NCBI GenBank assembly: GCA_020024765.1
Contig: JAHHTG010000027.1
Location: forward strand, 1 to 13,222
DNA: 13,222 nucleotides
Direction of reading: 5' to 3'
From: Thomasclavelia sp.
GTDB taxonomy: Bacteria > Bacillota_I > Bacilli_A > Erysipelotrichales > Erysipelotrichaceae
Made by a program: the position numbers and the translations under genes. Positions 6,340-13,222 of the stretch are shown piece by piece. The notes beneath the pieces are model-generated. The model did not search any database, was not told the DNA's origin, and was given only the letters and a program-made list of their open reading frames with translations. How positions within the stretch are numbered: the stretch's first letter is position 1; each line of letters starts with the position of its first letter.

Positions 6340-6369
6340 CGTTTACAACTTTGAAGGAGGAAAATAATT

Positions 6370-7041
6370 ATGGATCAAAATGTAAACAAAGAATTCTTTG
6401 AAGCTTGTGCTGCAGGCGATGAAAACAAGGTTAATTCAACAATTAAACTTGGTGCTGATGTGAATGTAGCAAATGGTGATGGAAGAACATCTTTAATGCG
6501 TAGTGCTAAACGTGGCTATGCAGAAATCGTTCAAAAATTATTAGATAATGGTGCAGACGCACGTGCACGTGATAAAGATAATAAGACAGCTCTAATGGGT
6601 GCTGCTAAAAAAGGCCATTTAGAAATTTGTAAGATGCTAGTAGAAGCTGGTGCTGATGTGAATGCCCATGATAATAACGGTCGTACATCATTAATGAGAG
6701 CTGCTTTCTTGGGCAATCTAGATGTTTGTGAATTTTTAGTTAAGAATGGTGCGGATGTTAACGCGACAGATAATAAAGGACGTACAGCTTTAATGGAAGC
6801 CGTTCTTGCATTCAAAGTTGATATTATTCACTTCTTATTACATCAAGGCGCAGATTTGAATATTCAAGATAATACAGGTTCAACTGCTTTAATGAGAGCT
6901 TGCTATGGTGGCTATGTAGATTTAGTTATTTATCTTCTAAATAAGGGAGCTAATAAAGATCTTAAAGATAATGATGGTAATTTAGCAATTCATTACGTTC
7001 GTAAAGAATGCTTCGAAGAATTAAAGGATTATTTGAAGTAG
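6370..7041 (+). CDS. Ankyrin-repeat protein
   Basis: The 223 residues are almost entirely ankyrin repeats: an N-cap unit (1-32), five full units of exactly 33 residues (33-65, 66-98, 99-131, 132-164, 165-197) and a C-cap (198-223). The unit consensus is roughly DNxGRTALMRAA followed by hydrophobic helix residues and NGADVN, with LM where many ankyrin repeats have LH. There is no signal peptide, membrane segment or catalytic domain, so it is probably a cytosolic protein-binding module. The start is set by AAGGAGG (6354-6360), 9 nt upstream. fusA2 begins 9 nt after its stop, so the two are co-transcribed; whether the ankyrin protein binds the GTPase is only an inference from that. The partner is unknown. 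Confidence 0.95.
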   Translation: MDQNVNKEFFEACAAGDENKVNSTIKLGADVNVANGDGRTSLMRSAKRGYAEIVQKLLDNGADARARDKDNKTALMGAAKKGHLEICKMLVEAGADVNAHDNNGRTSLMRAAFLGNLDVCEFLVKNGADVNATDNKGRTALMEAVLAFKVDIIHFLLHQGADLNIQDNTGSTALMRACYGGYVDLVIYLLNKGANKDLKDNDGNLAIHYVRKECFEELKDYLK

Positions 7042-7050
7042 GTAAGCGCC

Positions 7051-9123
7051 ATGAAGGACTATTTAGCAAAAGATATTCGTAACGTTGTTTTATTAGGTCA
7101 CTCAGGTGCAGGTAAATCAACATTAATTGAAGCTAGTGAATTCTTCACTAAAGCTATTGAAAAGATGGGTTGCGCTAAAGATGGCAATTCAACTGTTGAC
7201 TTCGATCCAGAGGAAATCAAACGTGGCATGTCTGTTTTTACAGCGATTGCTCCATGCGAATGGAAGGACCGTAAGATTAATTTTATTGATACACCGGGAT
7301 ATTTAGATTATGAAGGTGAACTAAGAAGTGGTCTTGCTGTTGGCGATAATGCATTAATCGTTGTCAGTGCTAAAGATGGCATCCAATCCGGTACTGAAAA
7401 AGCATATAAACTAACTTGCCGTAATAAGATTCCTACAATTTTCTTTATCAACAAGATTGATGAAGAAAACGCCTCTTTTGACAAGACATATAATGAACTA
7501 AGAACTAAATTTGGTAAGAGTGTTATTCCGTTTGAATTACCAATGGTTGAAAATGGTGAAGTTATTGGTTCTATCAATATTTTAAGAAAGAAAGCTTGGT
7601 ATTATAACGATCGCGAAAACGCAAAAGAAGTACCAGCTCAATATAGCGATGTTGTTGAAGAATATTACAACCAAATCGCCGAAGCTATCGCAATGGGTGA
7701 TGACGAATTAATGGAAAAATTCTTTAGTGGCGAACAATTCTCTGAAGCAGAAGTTGCTCGTGGTCTAAGAATTGGTGTTCGTGATGGTGAAATTAAGCCG
7801 GTTTATTGTGGTAGTGCTATCAATTGTATTGGTATCGAAAGATTGCTTGATTTGATTACAGAATATTTCCCTAACTATGCTGAAAAAGGTGCCATTGTTG
7901 CGCTTGATAGTAATAATGAAGAAGTTATTCTTGAAACACATGAAACCGAAGATTTTACAGCTCAAGTTTTCAAAACAATTGTCGATCCATTCGTTGGTAA
8001 GATTTCTTATATTAAAGTTTTAAGTGGTGTTTTAACTAGTGATTCACAAATTTATAACGCTAATAAGGAACAAACGGAAAAGATTAACCAAATCTATATC
8101 ATTAAGGGTAAGAACCAAATCGGTGTTGGTAAATTATTTACCGGTGATATTGGCGCAATCGTTAAGTTACAATACACCGAAACTAATGATACATTAGTTA
8201 CTAAACGCAAGGTTGTTCACTACAATCCAATTGAATTTCCTATTCCAATGCTTGGCTATGCAATTTCTCCTAAGACAAAAGCTGATGAAGATAAGATGTC
8301 ATTTGCTTTACAAAGAATCTTAGAAGAAGATAAATCATTGCGTTTCGTCAAGAATGCTGAAACACATGAACAAGTGCTATACGCAATGGGCGATCAAGCG
8401 ATTGATGTTGTAGTTAATAAACTAAAGAATAAATATAAAGTTGAAATTGAACTTAAAGACCCTAAGATTCAATATCGTGAAACAATTCGCGGTACTGTAG
8501 AAGCTGAAGGTAAACATAAAAAACAAACTGGTGGTGCTGGCCAATACGGACATGTTTGGATTAGATTTGAGCCATGTGATAGTGAAGAAATGGTCTTTGC
8601 TGAAGAAGTCTTTGGCGGTGCTGTTCCAAAACAATACTTCCCAGCCGTAGAACAAGGCTTGAGAGAATGTATGGAAAAAGGCGTACTCGCTGGATATAAA
8701 GTAGTTGGCGTTAAGGCAACATTATTTGATGGATCTTATCATGAAGTTGACTCTAAGGAAATTGCATTCAAGGCTGCTGCAAGACTTGCATATAAAGCAG
8801 GTATGCCTAAAGCTAAACCAATTTTACTAGAACCAATCGGTAAGGTTCGTGTTGTTGTGCCAGAAGATTATACTGGTGCTATCATCGGTGACTTTAATAA
8901 ACGTCGTGGTATGATTATGGGTATGGAAATGAATGAAGATAATGATCAAGTTATCGAAGCTGAAGTTCCGATGGCAGAAATGAGCAAGTATTCAACAGAA
9001 TTACGTTCAATGACTCAAGGCCGTGGTACATACGTTATCGAATTCGATCGTTACGAACATTGTCCACAACAAATCGCAGACAAGGTTATTAAGAATTCTC
9101 AAGTCGAGGAAGACGAAGAATAA
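7051..9123 (+). CDS. EF-G-like translational GTPase, FusA2 type
   Basis: All five EF-G domains are present in 690 residues: G domain 1 to ~280, domain II ~300-385, III ~395-470, IV ~472-590 (GGAGQYGHVWIRFEP, YHEVDSKEIAFK), V ~592-680, then an acidic tail. It is not the housekeeping EF-G. The P-loop is GHSGAGKST (16-24), not AHIDAGKTT. Switch I has RGMS (58-61) for RGIT. Switch II is DTPGYLDYEGE, so Tyr84 takes the place of the His needed for GTP hydrolysis. NKID (134-137) and GSA (254-256) are normal. These marks are those of FusA2/EF-G2; I recall that the Mycobacterium smegmatis member was reported to lack ribosome-dependent GTPase activity. The role here is unknown. The ribosome site (GTAGGT, overlapping the ankyrin stop) is weak, so coupling to that gene is likely. 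Confidence 0.92.
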   Translation: MKDYLAKDIRNVVLLGHSGAGKSTLIEASEFFTKAIEKMGCAKDGNSTVDFDPEEIKRGMSVFTAIAPCEWKDRKINFIDTPGYLDYEGELRSGLAVGDNALIVVSAKDGIQSGTEKAYKLTCRNKIPTIFFINKIDEENASFDKTYNELRTKFGKSVIPFELPMVENGEVIGSINILRKKAWYYNDRENAKEVPAQYSDVVEEYYNQIAEAIAMGDDELMEKFFSGEQFSEAEVARGLRIGVRDGEIKPVYCGSAINCIGIERLLDLITEYFPNYAEKGAIVALDSNNEEVILETHETEDFTAQVFKTIVDPFVGKISYIKVLSGVLTSDSQIYNANKEQTEKINQIYIIKGKNQIGVGKLFTGDIGAIVKLQYTETNDTLVTKRKVVHYNPIEFPIPMLGYAISPKTKADEDKMSFALQRILEEDKSLRFVKNAETHEQVLYAMGDQAIDVVVNKLKNKYKVEIELKDPKIQYRETIRGTVEAEGKHKKQTGGAGQYGHVWIRFEPCDSEEMVFAEEVFGGAVPKQYFPAVEQGLRECMEKGVLAGYKVVGVKATLFDGSYHEVDSKEIAFKAAARLAYKAGMPKAKPILLEPIGKVRVVVPEDYTGAIIGDFNKRRGMIMGMEMNEDNDQVIEAEVPMAEMSKYSTELRSMTQGRGTYVIEFDRYEHCPQQIADKVIKNSQVEEDEE

Positions 9124-9140
9124 TAACTAATTAGACGTTG

Positions 9141-9186
9141 AAGCAAGTGCTGGGTGGGTACAATTGAACTCATTCGGCACTTGCTT
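9141..9186 (+). terminator. Long hairpin after fusA2, probable terminator
   Basis: A 10-bp perfect lower stem (AAGCAAGTGC / GCACTTGCTT) continues into a 9-bp upper stem (9151-9159 with 9168-9176) with four G-U pairs and an 8-nt loop. The G-U pairs exist only in + strand RNA, so the structure belongs to the fusA2-direction transcript. The tail (TGTATTTATTATG) is only moderately U-rich. It could be a terminator or an mRNA 3'-end stabiliser. Confidence 0.7.
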
Positions 9187-9201
9187 TGTATTTATTATGT
9201 A

Positions 9202-9230
9202 TGGTAATTTTTAATAGAATTTTGTAAAAT
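9202..9230 (+). promoter_or_regulatory. Possible promoter of ald-tagD
   Basis: TAAAAT (9225-9230) lies 28 nt before the ald ATG, with a poor -35 (TGGTAA, 9202-9207) at 17 bp. TAGAAT at 9215-9220 is an alternative -10. The position after the fusA2 hairpin makes a promoter likely here, but the boxes are weak. Confidence 0.35.
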
Positions 9231-9257
9231 GAAATTATTATTGTAAGGGGAAAAAGT

Positions 9258-10367
9258 ATGATTATAGGTGTTCCAAAAGAAATAAAAAACAATGAATTCC
9301 GTGTTTCGGTAACTCCAGCTGGTGTCTATTCTTTGGTTAAAAGAGGCCATCAAGTTTTAGTTGAAACACAAGCAGGTTTAGGCAGTAGTTTCACAGATGA
9401 AGACTACATCGAAGCTGGTGCGCAAATTGCTGACAAGGAAACAGTATTTGCCAAAGCTAATTTAATCGTTAAGGTTAAAGAATATTTAGAGGAAGAATAC
9501 AAGTATTTAAGAGAAGATCGAATGGTGTTCACTTACTTACACATTGCAAATGACTTGCCATTTGCCAAAGCGTTGTTAGATTCTAAAACAACTTCTATTG
9601 CTTATGAAACAGTAACTTCTAAGAACAATGGTTTACCTTTATTAATGCCAATGAGTGAAGTTGCTGGCCGCATGGCTGTACAAATTGGTGCAAGTATGTT
9701 GCAAAAAGCCAATGGCGGTCGTGGTGTTTTACTAGGTGGTGTACCTGGTGTAATGCCTGCTGAAGTTGTTGTTGTTGGTGGCGGTTCAGTTGGTTTCAAT
9801 GCCGCACGTTTAGCTAGTGGTTTAGGTGCTCGTGTTAGTGTTTTTGATGTTAATGCTGAAAGAATGGCTTATATTGATGAAATCAGCAACGGTCGTATCC
9901 ATACTGTTTATTCGAATGAATATAATTTAAAAGAAGCTCTTAAGACGGCAGATCTTGTCATTGGTGCTGTATTAATTCCAGGTGCTCGTGCACCTAAGGT
10001 TGTCACTGAAGACATGGTTAAATCAATGAAGAAGGGTAGCGCAATTGTAGACGTTGCAATCGACCAAGGTGGCTGTGTTGAGACATGTGATCGTATGACT
10101 AGTCATGATCATCCAACATTTGAAAAATATGGTGTACTTCATTATTCAGTTCCAAATATTCCGGGCGCTGTTCCAAGAACTTCGACAATGGCTCTTTCAA
10201 GTGCAACTTTACCTTATTTATTAAAATTAGCTGATAAGGGTATTGAAGCCTTAAAAGAAGATAAAGGTTTCATGAATGGTTTGAATACATTTGGTGGTAA
10301 AGTAACTTACCGAGGTGTAGCTGAATCGTTAAATATGGAATATGTTGATCCAAACACATTATTTTAA
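9258..10367 (+). CDS. ald: Alanine dehydrogenase
   Basis: Cytosolic NAD-dependent enzyme that interconverts L-alanine with pyruvate and ammonium. The 369 residues fit the usual ~370. The N-terminal domain MIIGVPKEIKNNEFRVSVTP carries R15. Other expected substrate and catalytic residues are K74 in VKVKE, H95 in TYLHIAND and D269 in VAIDQGGC. The Rossmann motif is VVVGGGSVGFNAA (171-183), followed by the acidic strand end VSVFDVN. GSIND-like and NIPGAVPRTST (300-310) segments are also typical. The start has an AAGGGG site (9245-9250) 7 nt upstream. tagD follows 21 nt later with no terminator between, so they are likely co-transcribed, although no direct metabolic link is evident beyond D-alanine and teichoic acid both belonging to the cell wall. 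Confidence 0.97.
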   Translation: MIIGVPKEIKNNEFRVSVTPAGVYSLVKRGHQVLVETQAGLGSSFTDEDYIEAGAQIADKETVFAKANLIVKVKEYLEEEYKYLREDRMVFTYLHIANDLPFAKALLDSKTTSIAYETVTSKNNGLPLLMPMSEVAGRMAVQIGASMLQKANGGRGVLLGGVPGVMPAEVVVVGGGSVGFNAARLASGLGARVSVFDVNAERMAYIDEISNGRIHTVYSNEYNLKEALKTADLVIGAVLIPGARAPKVVTEDMVKSMKKGSAIVDVAIDQGGCVETCDRMTSHDHPTFEKYGVLHYSVPNIPGAVPRTSTMALSSATLPYLLKLADKGIEALKEDKGFMNGLNTFGGKVTYRGVAESLNMEYVDPNTLF

Positions 10368-10388
10368 TTAATTAATGGAGGTAGTGTA

Positions 10389-10781
10389 ATGCGTCGTGTC
10401 ATCACATACGGAACTTTCGATTTGATCCATTATGGACATATTAACTTACTAAAACGTGCCAAAGAATTGGGGGATTATTTGATCGTTGCGGTATCAACTG
10501 ATGAATTTAATTTATTGTCTAAAAACAAGAAGTGTTACTTCGATTATGAAAAGCGTAAGGCATTAGTCGAAGCGGTGCGTTATGTTGATTTAGTGATTCC
10601 TGAAAATTCTTGGGATCAAAAAAGAACAGACATGCATGAATACCATATTGATACATTTGTGATAGGCGATGATTGGGAAGGTAAATTCGATTTCTTAAAA
10701 GAAGAGGGTGTTGAGGTTGTTTATTTACCACGTACACCGGAAATTAGCACTACTCAGATTAAAAAGGATTTGCAAAAATAA
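10389..10781 (+). CDS. tagD: Glycerol-3-phosphate cytidylyltransferase (TagD/TarD)
   Basis: Makes CDP-glycerol from CTP and sn-glycerol 3-phosphate, the precursor for poly-glycerol-phosphate wall teichoic acid and related polymers. The 130 residues match TagD (~130). Catalytic marks are the HxGH motif H14-Y-G-H17 in TYGTFDLIHYGH and the second signature RTPEISTT (115-122), in which Glu stands where RTxGISTT has Gly. IGDDW (92-96) is also typical. The start is set by GGAGGT (10377-10382). It is the last gene before a strong terminator. The next operon also builds a surface polymer, which supports a cell-envelope role. No other tag gene is in view. Confidence 0.95.
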   Translation: MRRVITYGTFDLIHYGHINLLKRAKELGDYLIVAVSTDEFNLLSKNKKCYFDYEKRKALVEAVRYVDLVIPENSWDQKRTDMHEYHIDTFVIGDDWEGKFDFLKEEGVEVVYLPRTPEISTTQIKKDLQK

Positions 10782-10798
10782 AAGAATTATCATAAAAG

Positions 10799-10841
10799 AA
10801 ACGCTCAACAGTTATAAATTAACGTTGAGCGTTTTGTTTTT
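10799..10841 (+). terminator. Intrinsic terminator of ald-tagD
   Basis: An 11-bp perfect stem AAACGCTCAAC / GTTGAGCGTTT (10799-10809 with 10824-10834), extended inward by GTTA/TAAC across one bulged A, is followed by U-rich TGTTTTT. It is the strongest + strand terminator in the window. Confidence 0.92.
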
Positions 10842-10895
10842 GCACTTAAAACTGCTTTTATTCATCAGAGAATTAGGCCTAAATAGACGGATTTG

Positions 10896-10904
10896 TGATA
10901 GAAT
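10896..10904 (+). promoter_or_regulatory. Extended -10 promoter of the UDP-sugar operon
   Basis: TGATAGAAT is an extended -10 (TG at 10896-10897, TAGAAT at 10899-10904). I see no acceptable -35 at 16-18 bp, which is normal for extended -10 promoters. It sits after the tagD terminator and 32 nt before the epimerase ATG. Confidence 0.55.
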
Positions 10905-10936
10905 AGATGTGCTTTATTTATTGGAGTTGAAAATTT

Positions 10937-12106
10937 ATGGAACAACAAGTTAGTTTTAAAAATAATGGAAAATTAAAATTATTAATCATTGTCGGTACCC
11001 GACCAGAAATCATTCGTTTAGCAGCAGTTATTAAGAAATGTCGCACATACTTCGATTGCCTATTGGCCCACACTGGTCAAAATTACGACTATAATTTAAA
11101 CGGGGTTTTCTTCAAGGATTTAGAACTTGATGACCCAGATTATTATATGAATGCTGTTGGCAATAACTTAGGTGAAACTATGGGTAACATTATTGCTAAG
11201 AGCTATGAATTAATGGCTGAAATTAAACCTGATGCAGTCTTGGTTCTAGGTGATACAAATTCATGTCTATCAGTTATTGGGGCTAAACGTCTACATATTC
11301 CAATCTTCCATATGGAAGCTGGAAATCGTTGTAAAGATGAATGCTTGCCCGAAGAAACAAATCGCCGTATTGTCGATATTATAAGTGATGTTAATATGGC
11401 GTACTCAGAACATGCCCGTCGCTATTTAGCTGATTGTGGTTTACCAAAAGAACGCACATATGTTACTGGTTCACCGATGGCCGAAGTACTTCATGATAAT
11501 TTGCAAAAGATTGAAAATAGTAATGTTCATAAACGTTTGGGGTTAGAAAAAGGTAAATATATATTACTTTCAGCACATCGTGAAGAAAACATTGATACAG
11601 AAAAGAACTTTTTATCGCTATTTAACGCAATCAATGCAATTGCTGAAAAATATGATATGCCAATTCTTTATTCATGCCATCCACGTTCAAAGAAACGCCT
11701 TGAGCAATCAGGCTTTAAATTGGATCCGAGGGTAATTCAACATGAACCTCTTGGTTTTCATGACTATAATTGCCTACAAATGAATGCTTTTGCGGTTATT
11801 TCAGATAGTGGTACATTGCCTGAAGAAAGCAGTTTCTTTACAAGCGTCGGTCATGCATTTCCAGCTGTTTGCATTCGCACAAGCACAGAACGTCCTGAAG
11901 CATTAGATAAAGCGTGCTTCATTTTGGCTGGTATTGATGGAAATGGTTTATTGCAAGCTGTCGAAACAGCTGTAGCTATGAATCAAAATAGTGATTACGG
12001 TATTCCAGTACCTGATTATGTTGAAGAAAACGTATCAAGCAAAGTTGTTAAAATTATTCAAAGCTATACTGGAGTTGTCAATAAAATGGTATGGCGTAAA
12101 TATTAA
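10937..12106 (+). CDS. fnlC: UDP-sugar 2-epimerase, CapG/FnlC-like (WecB superfamily)
   Basis: A non-hydrolysing UDP-GlcNAc 2-epimerase-type enzyme of 389 residues (family about 370-390). Motifs: GTRPEIIRL (20-28), HTGQNYDYNLNGVFF (45-59), LGDTNSCLS (104-112), HMEAGNRC (125-132), PEETNRRIVD (138-147), SAHREENID (212-220), HPRSKKRL (248-255), SDSGTLPEES (289-298) and RTSTERPEA (314-322). The NYDY, AGNRC and GTLPEES forms are those of CapG/FnlC, rather than WecB/MnaA of enterobacterial common antigen or teichoic acid. CapG/FnlC makes the last step to UDP-N-acetyl-L-fucosamine. The following FnlA-like and FnlB-like genes support that reading. The GGAG site (10923-10926) is 10 nt upstream. It is the first gene after a terminator and promoter. 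Plain UDP-GlcNAc to UDP-ManNAc epimerisation is the alternative. Confidence 0.88.
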   Translation: MEQQVSFKNNGKLKLLIIVGTRPEIIRLAAVIKKCRTYFDCLLAHTGQNYDYNLNGVFFKDLELDDPDYYMNAVGNNLGETMGNIIAKSYELMAEIKPDAVLVLGDTNSCLSVIGAKRLHIPIFHMEAGNRCKDECLPEETNRRIVDIISDVNMAYSEHARRYLADCGLPKERTYVTGSPMAEVLHDNLQKIENSNVHKRLGLEKGKYILLSAHREENIDTEKNFLSLFNAINAIAEKYDMPILYSCHPRSKKRLEQSGFKLDPRVIQHEPLGFHDYNCLQMNAFAVISDSGTLPEESSFFTSVGHAFPAVCIRTSTERPEALDKACFILAGIDGNGLLQAVETAVAMNQNSDYGIPVPDYVEENVSSKVVKIIQSYTGVVNKMVWRKY

Positions 12107-12121
12107 AGGGGAGTTACTAAA

Positions 12122-13180
12122 ATGAGTTCATTTACAGGAAAAACATTATTAATTACAGGTGGTACAGGTTCATTTGGTAATGCTGTACTAAATCGTTTCT
12201 TACAAACTGATATTAAAGAAATCAGAGTCTTCTCAAGAGATGAAAAGAAGCAAGATGATATGCGTCACGAATTCCAAGCTAAGATGCCTGAAGTTGCTGG
12301 TAAGATTAAATTCTATATTGGTAACGTAAGAGATATTTCTTCAGTTCGTAATGCAATGCATGGCGTTGATTATATCTTCCATGCTGCTGCACTTAAACAA
12401 GTTCCATCTTGTGAATTCTTTCCAGTTGAAGCCGTTAAGACAAATGTTCTTGGAACAGATAATGTCTTAACTGCAGCAATTGAAGCTGGTGTTAAGAATA
12501 TTGTCTGCTTATCAACTGATAAAGCAGCTTATCCTGTTAATGCCATGGGTACATCTAAAGCTATGATGGAAAAAGTCATTGTTGCTAAATCAAGAACGAT
12601 TGAACAAGAACACACCAAGATTTGCTGTACAAGATATGGTAATGTCTTATGTTCAAGAGGTTCTGTTGTACCACTATGGATTGATCAAATCAAAGCTGGC
12701 AATCCAATTACAATTACCGAACCAAAGATGACACGTTTTGTCATGTCGCTTGATGAAGCAGTAGATTTAGTATTATTTGCCTTTGAAAATGGTAATACTG
12801 GTGATATCTTAGTTCAAAAAGCACCAGCTTGTACAATCGAAACATTAGCTAAAGCTGTTGCAGAACTATTTGAACCAACAACTGAAATCAAGATTATCGG
12901 TATCAGACATGGTGAAAAGATGTATGAAACATTATTAACTAATGAAGAATGCGCTCATGCCATTGATATGGGTAACTTCTATCGTGTACCATGTGATAAG
13001 CGTGATTTAAACTATGATAAGTTCTTTAATGATGGTGATGCTAACCGTAATCATTTAACTGAATTTAATTCAAATAATACTGAACTATTAAATGTTGAAC
13101 AAGTTAAAGAAAAACTATTAACTTTAGCTTATGTTCGTGAAGAATTAGCTGAATACAAGAAACAAAAAGCTAGTCGCTAG
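12122..13180 (+). CDS. fnlA: UDP-GlcNAc 4,6-dehydratase/5-epimerase, CapE/FnlA-like
   Basis: A soluble extended short-chain dehydrogenase of 352 residues that acts on UDP-GlcNAc in the cytosol. The NAD(P) motif is TGGTGSFG (12-19), followed by IRVFSRDEKKQDDMRHEF as in CapD/FlaA1-type enzymes. STDKAAYP (131-138) and MGTSK (142-146) form the active site: Met142 replaces the usual Tyr of the YxxxK motif and K146 is kept, as is normal in this group. RYGNV (171-175), TRFVMSLDEAVDLV and RHGEKMYETLL (262-272) are also family marks. It lacks the N-terminal membrane domain of CapD/PglF, which favours the FnlA/CapE/PseB type. Its place between the epimerase and a reductase favours FnlA over PseB. The ribosome site AAAGGGGAG starts within the previous stop. 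Confidence 0.92.
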   Translation: MSSFTGKTLLITGGTGSFGNAVLNRFLQTDIKEIRVFSRDEKKQDDMRHEFQAKMPEVAGKIKFYIGNVRDISSVRNAMHGVDYIFHAAALKQVPSCEFFPVEAVKTNVLGTDNVLTAAIEAGVKNIVCLSTDKAAYPVNAMGTSKAMMEKVIVAKSRTIEQEHTKICCTRYGNVLCSRGSVVPLWIDQIKAGNPITITEPKMTRFVMSLDEAVDLVLFAFENGNTGDILVQKAPACTIETLAKAVAELFEPTTEIKIIGIRHGEKMYETLLTNEECAHAIDMGNFYRVPCDKRDLNYDKFFNDGDANRNHLTEFNSNNTELLNVEQVKEKLLTLAYVREELAEYKKQKASR

Positions 13181-13194
13181 GAGTGATTAACTCA

Positions 13195-13222
13195 ATGAAG
13201 ATTTTAGTTACTGGAGCTAAGG
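13195..13222 (+). CDS. Start of an NAD-dependent sugar reductase gene, probably CapF/FnlB-like (runs off window)
   Basis: Only nine codons are visible, MKILVTGAK, the beginning of a Rossmann dinucleotide-binding strand. An AGGAG site (13179-13183) overlaps the previous stop and lies 11 nt upstream. The family cannot be fixed from nine residues. In UDP-L-FucNAc clusters the gene after fnlA/capE is the bifunctional reductase/epimerase fnlB/capF, which begins like this, so that is the likely identity by context. Confidence 0.65.

Noticed and set aside
6531..6815. 94-codon antisense frame inside the ankyrin gene.
   Set aside because: A by-product of the regular codon pattern of the ankyrin repeats on the other strand; no ribosome site or family resemblance.
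6370..7041. Ankyrin repeats as evidence for a eukaryote-like secreted effector.
   Set aside because: No signal peptide, no secretion genes nearby, base composition like its neighbours, and ankyrin proteins are common in free-living bacteria.
9150..9180. T-box-like string: GGGTGGGTAC followed by GAACTCATTCG, similar to the end of a T-box riboswitch before ald.
   Set aside because: fusA2 coding sequence ends at 9123, so there is no room for a Stem I and specifier loop. The conserved ACCGCG part is missing, and the G-rich run is explained by pairing in the hairpin. A search with the T-box covariance model (RF00230) would settle it.
10708..10953. 81-codon open frame overlapping the end of tagD and the start of the epimerase gene.
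   Set aside because: It runs through the tagD terminator and the epimerase promoter, has no ribosome site, and its protein looks like random translation; a shadow frame.

Overview
The window is about 13.2 kb of AT-rich DNA packed with genes. It uses the standard code: Trp is TGG, and TGA is used once as a stop. Shine-Dalgarno sites are of the AGGAGG type, and U-tailed hairpin terminators are present. Together with FakB/DegV, DUF1622, CCA-encoding tRNA and TagD, this suggests a low-GC Firmicute (Bacillota). Erysipelotrichia or a neighbouring class is my guess, made from general character and not from any search. Every assigned protein start is ATG, and nearly all genes are on the + strand.

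Left part (1-2850): the 3' end of an unidentified gene, a 5-methyluridine RNA methyltransferase of the RlmC/RlmD family without a TRAM domain, and an M18 metallo-aminopeptidase. They are spaced 1-12 nt apart, so probably one operon. A hairpin at 2824-2846 ends it and also ends the converging minus-strand gene for a DUF1622 membrane protein, whose charged tail is built from a 36-bp tandem repeat. Next comes a palindrome-rich gap, a minus-strand tRNA-His(GTG) with its own promoter and terminator, and a divergent + operon: degV/fakB, a YgjP-type zinc peptidase overlapping it by 8 bp, and an MscS-type channel. degV has no Shine-Dalgarno site and an extended -10 promoter placed so that its mRNA would start at or next to the ATG.

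Middle (6099-9257): the most unusual part. A good sigma-A type promoter, with a 20-bp near-palindrome over its -35, drives a 28-codon leader ORF with a good ribosome site. Its TGA stop directly abuts an intrinsic terminator. Behind the terminator are a seven-unit ankyrin-repeat protein and a FusA2-type EF-G paralogue with Tyr where the catalytic His of EF-G lies. The layout is that of a translation-sensing attenuator in front of a translation-factor-like gene. This is inferred from layout only. A 19-bp hairpin follows fusA2.

Right part (9258-13222): alanine dehydrogenase and glycerol-3-phosphate cytidylyltransferase (TagD), which supplies CDP-glycerol for wall teichoic acid, then a strong terminator. 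After it an extended -10 promoter starts a new operon with a CapG/FnlC-like UDP-sugar 2-epimerase, a CapE/FnlA-like 4,6-dehydratase/5-epimerase, and the first codons of a CapF/FnlB-like reductase. These three steps would convert UDP-GlcNAc to UDP-N-acetyl-L-fucosamine, so the window runs into a surface-polysaccharide locus.
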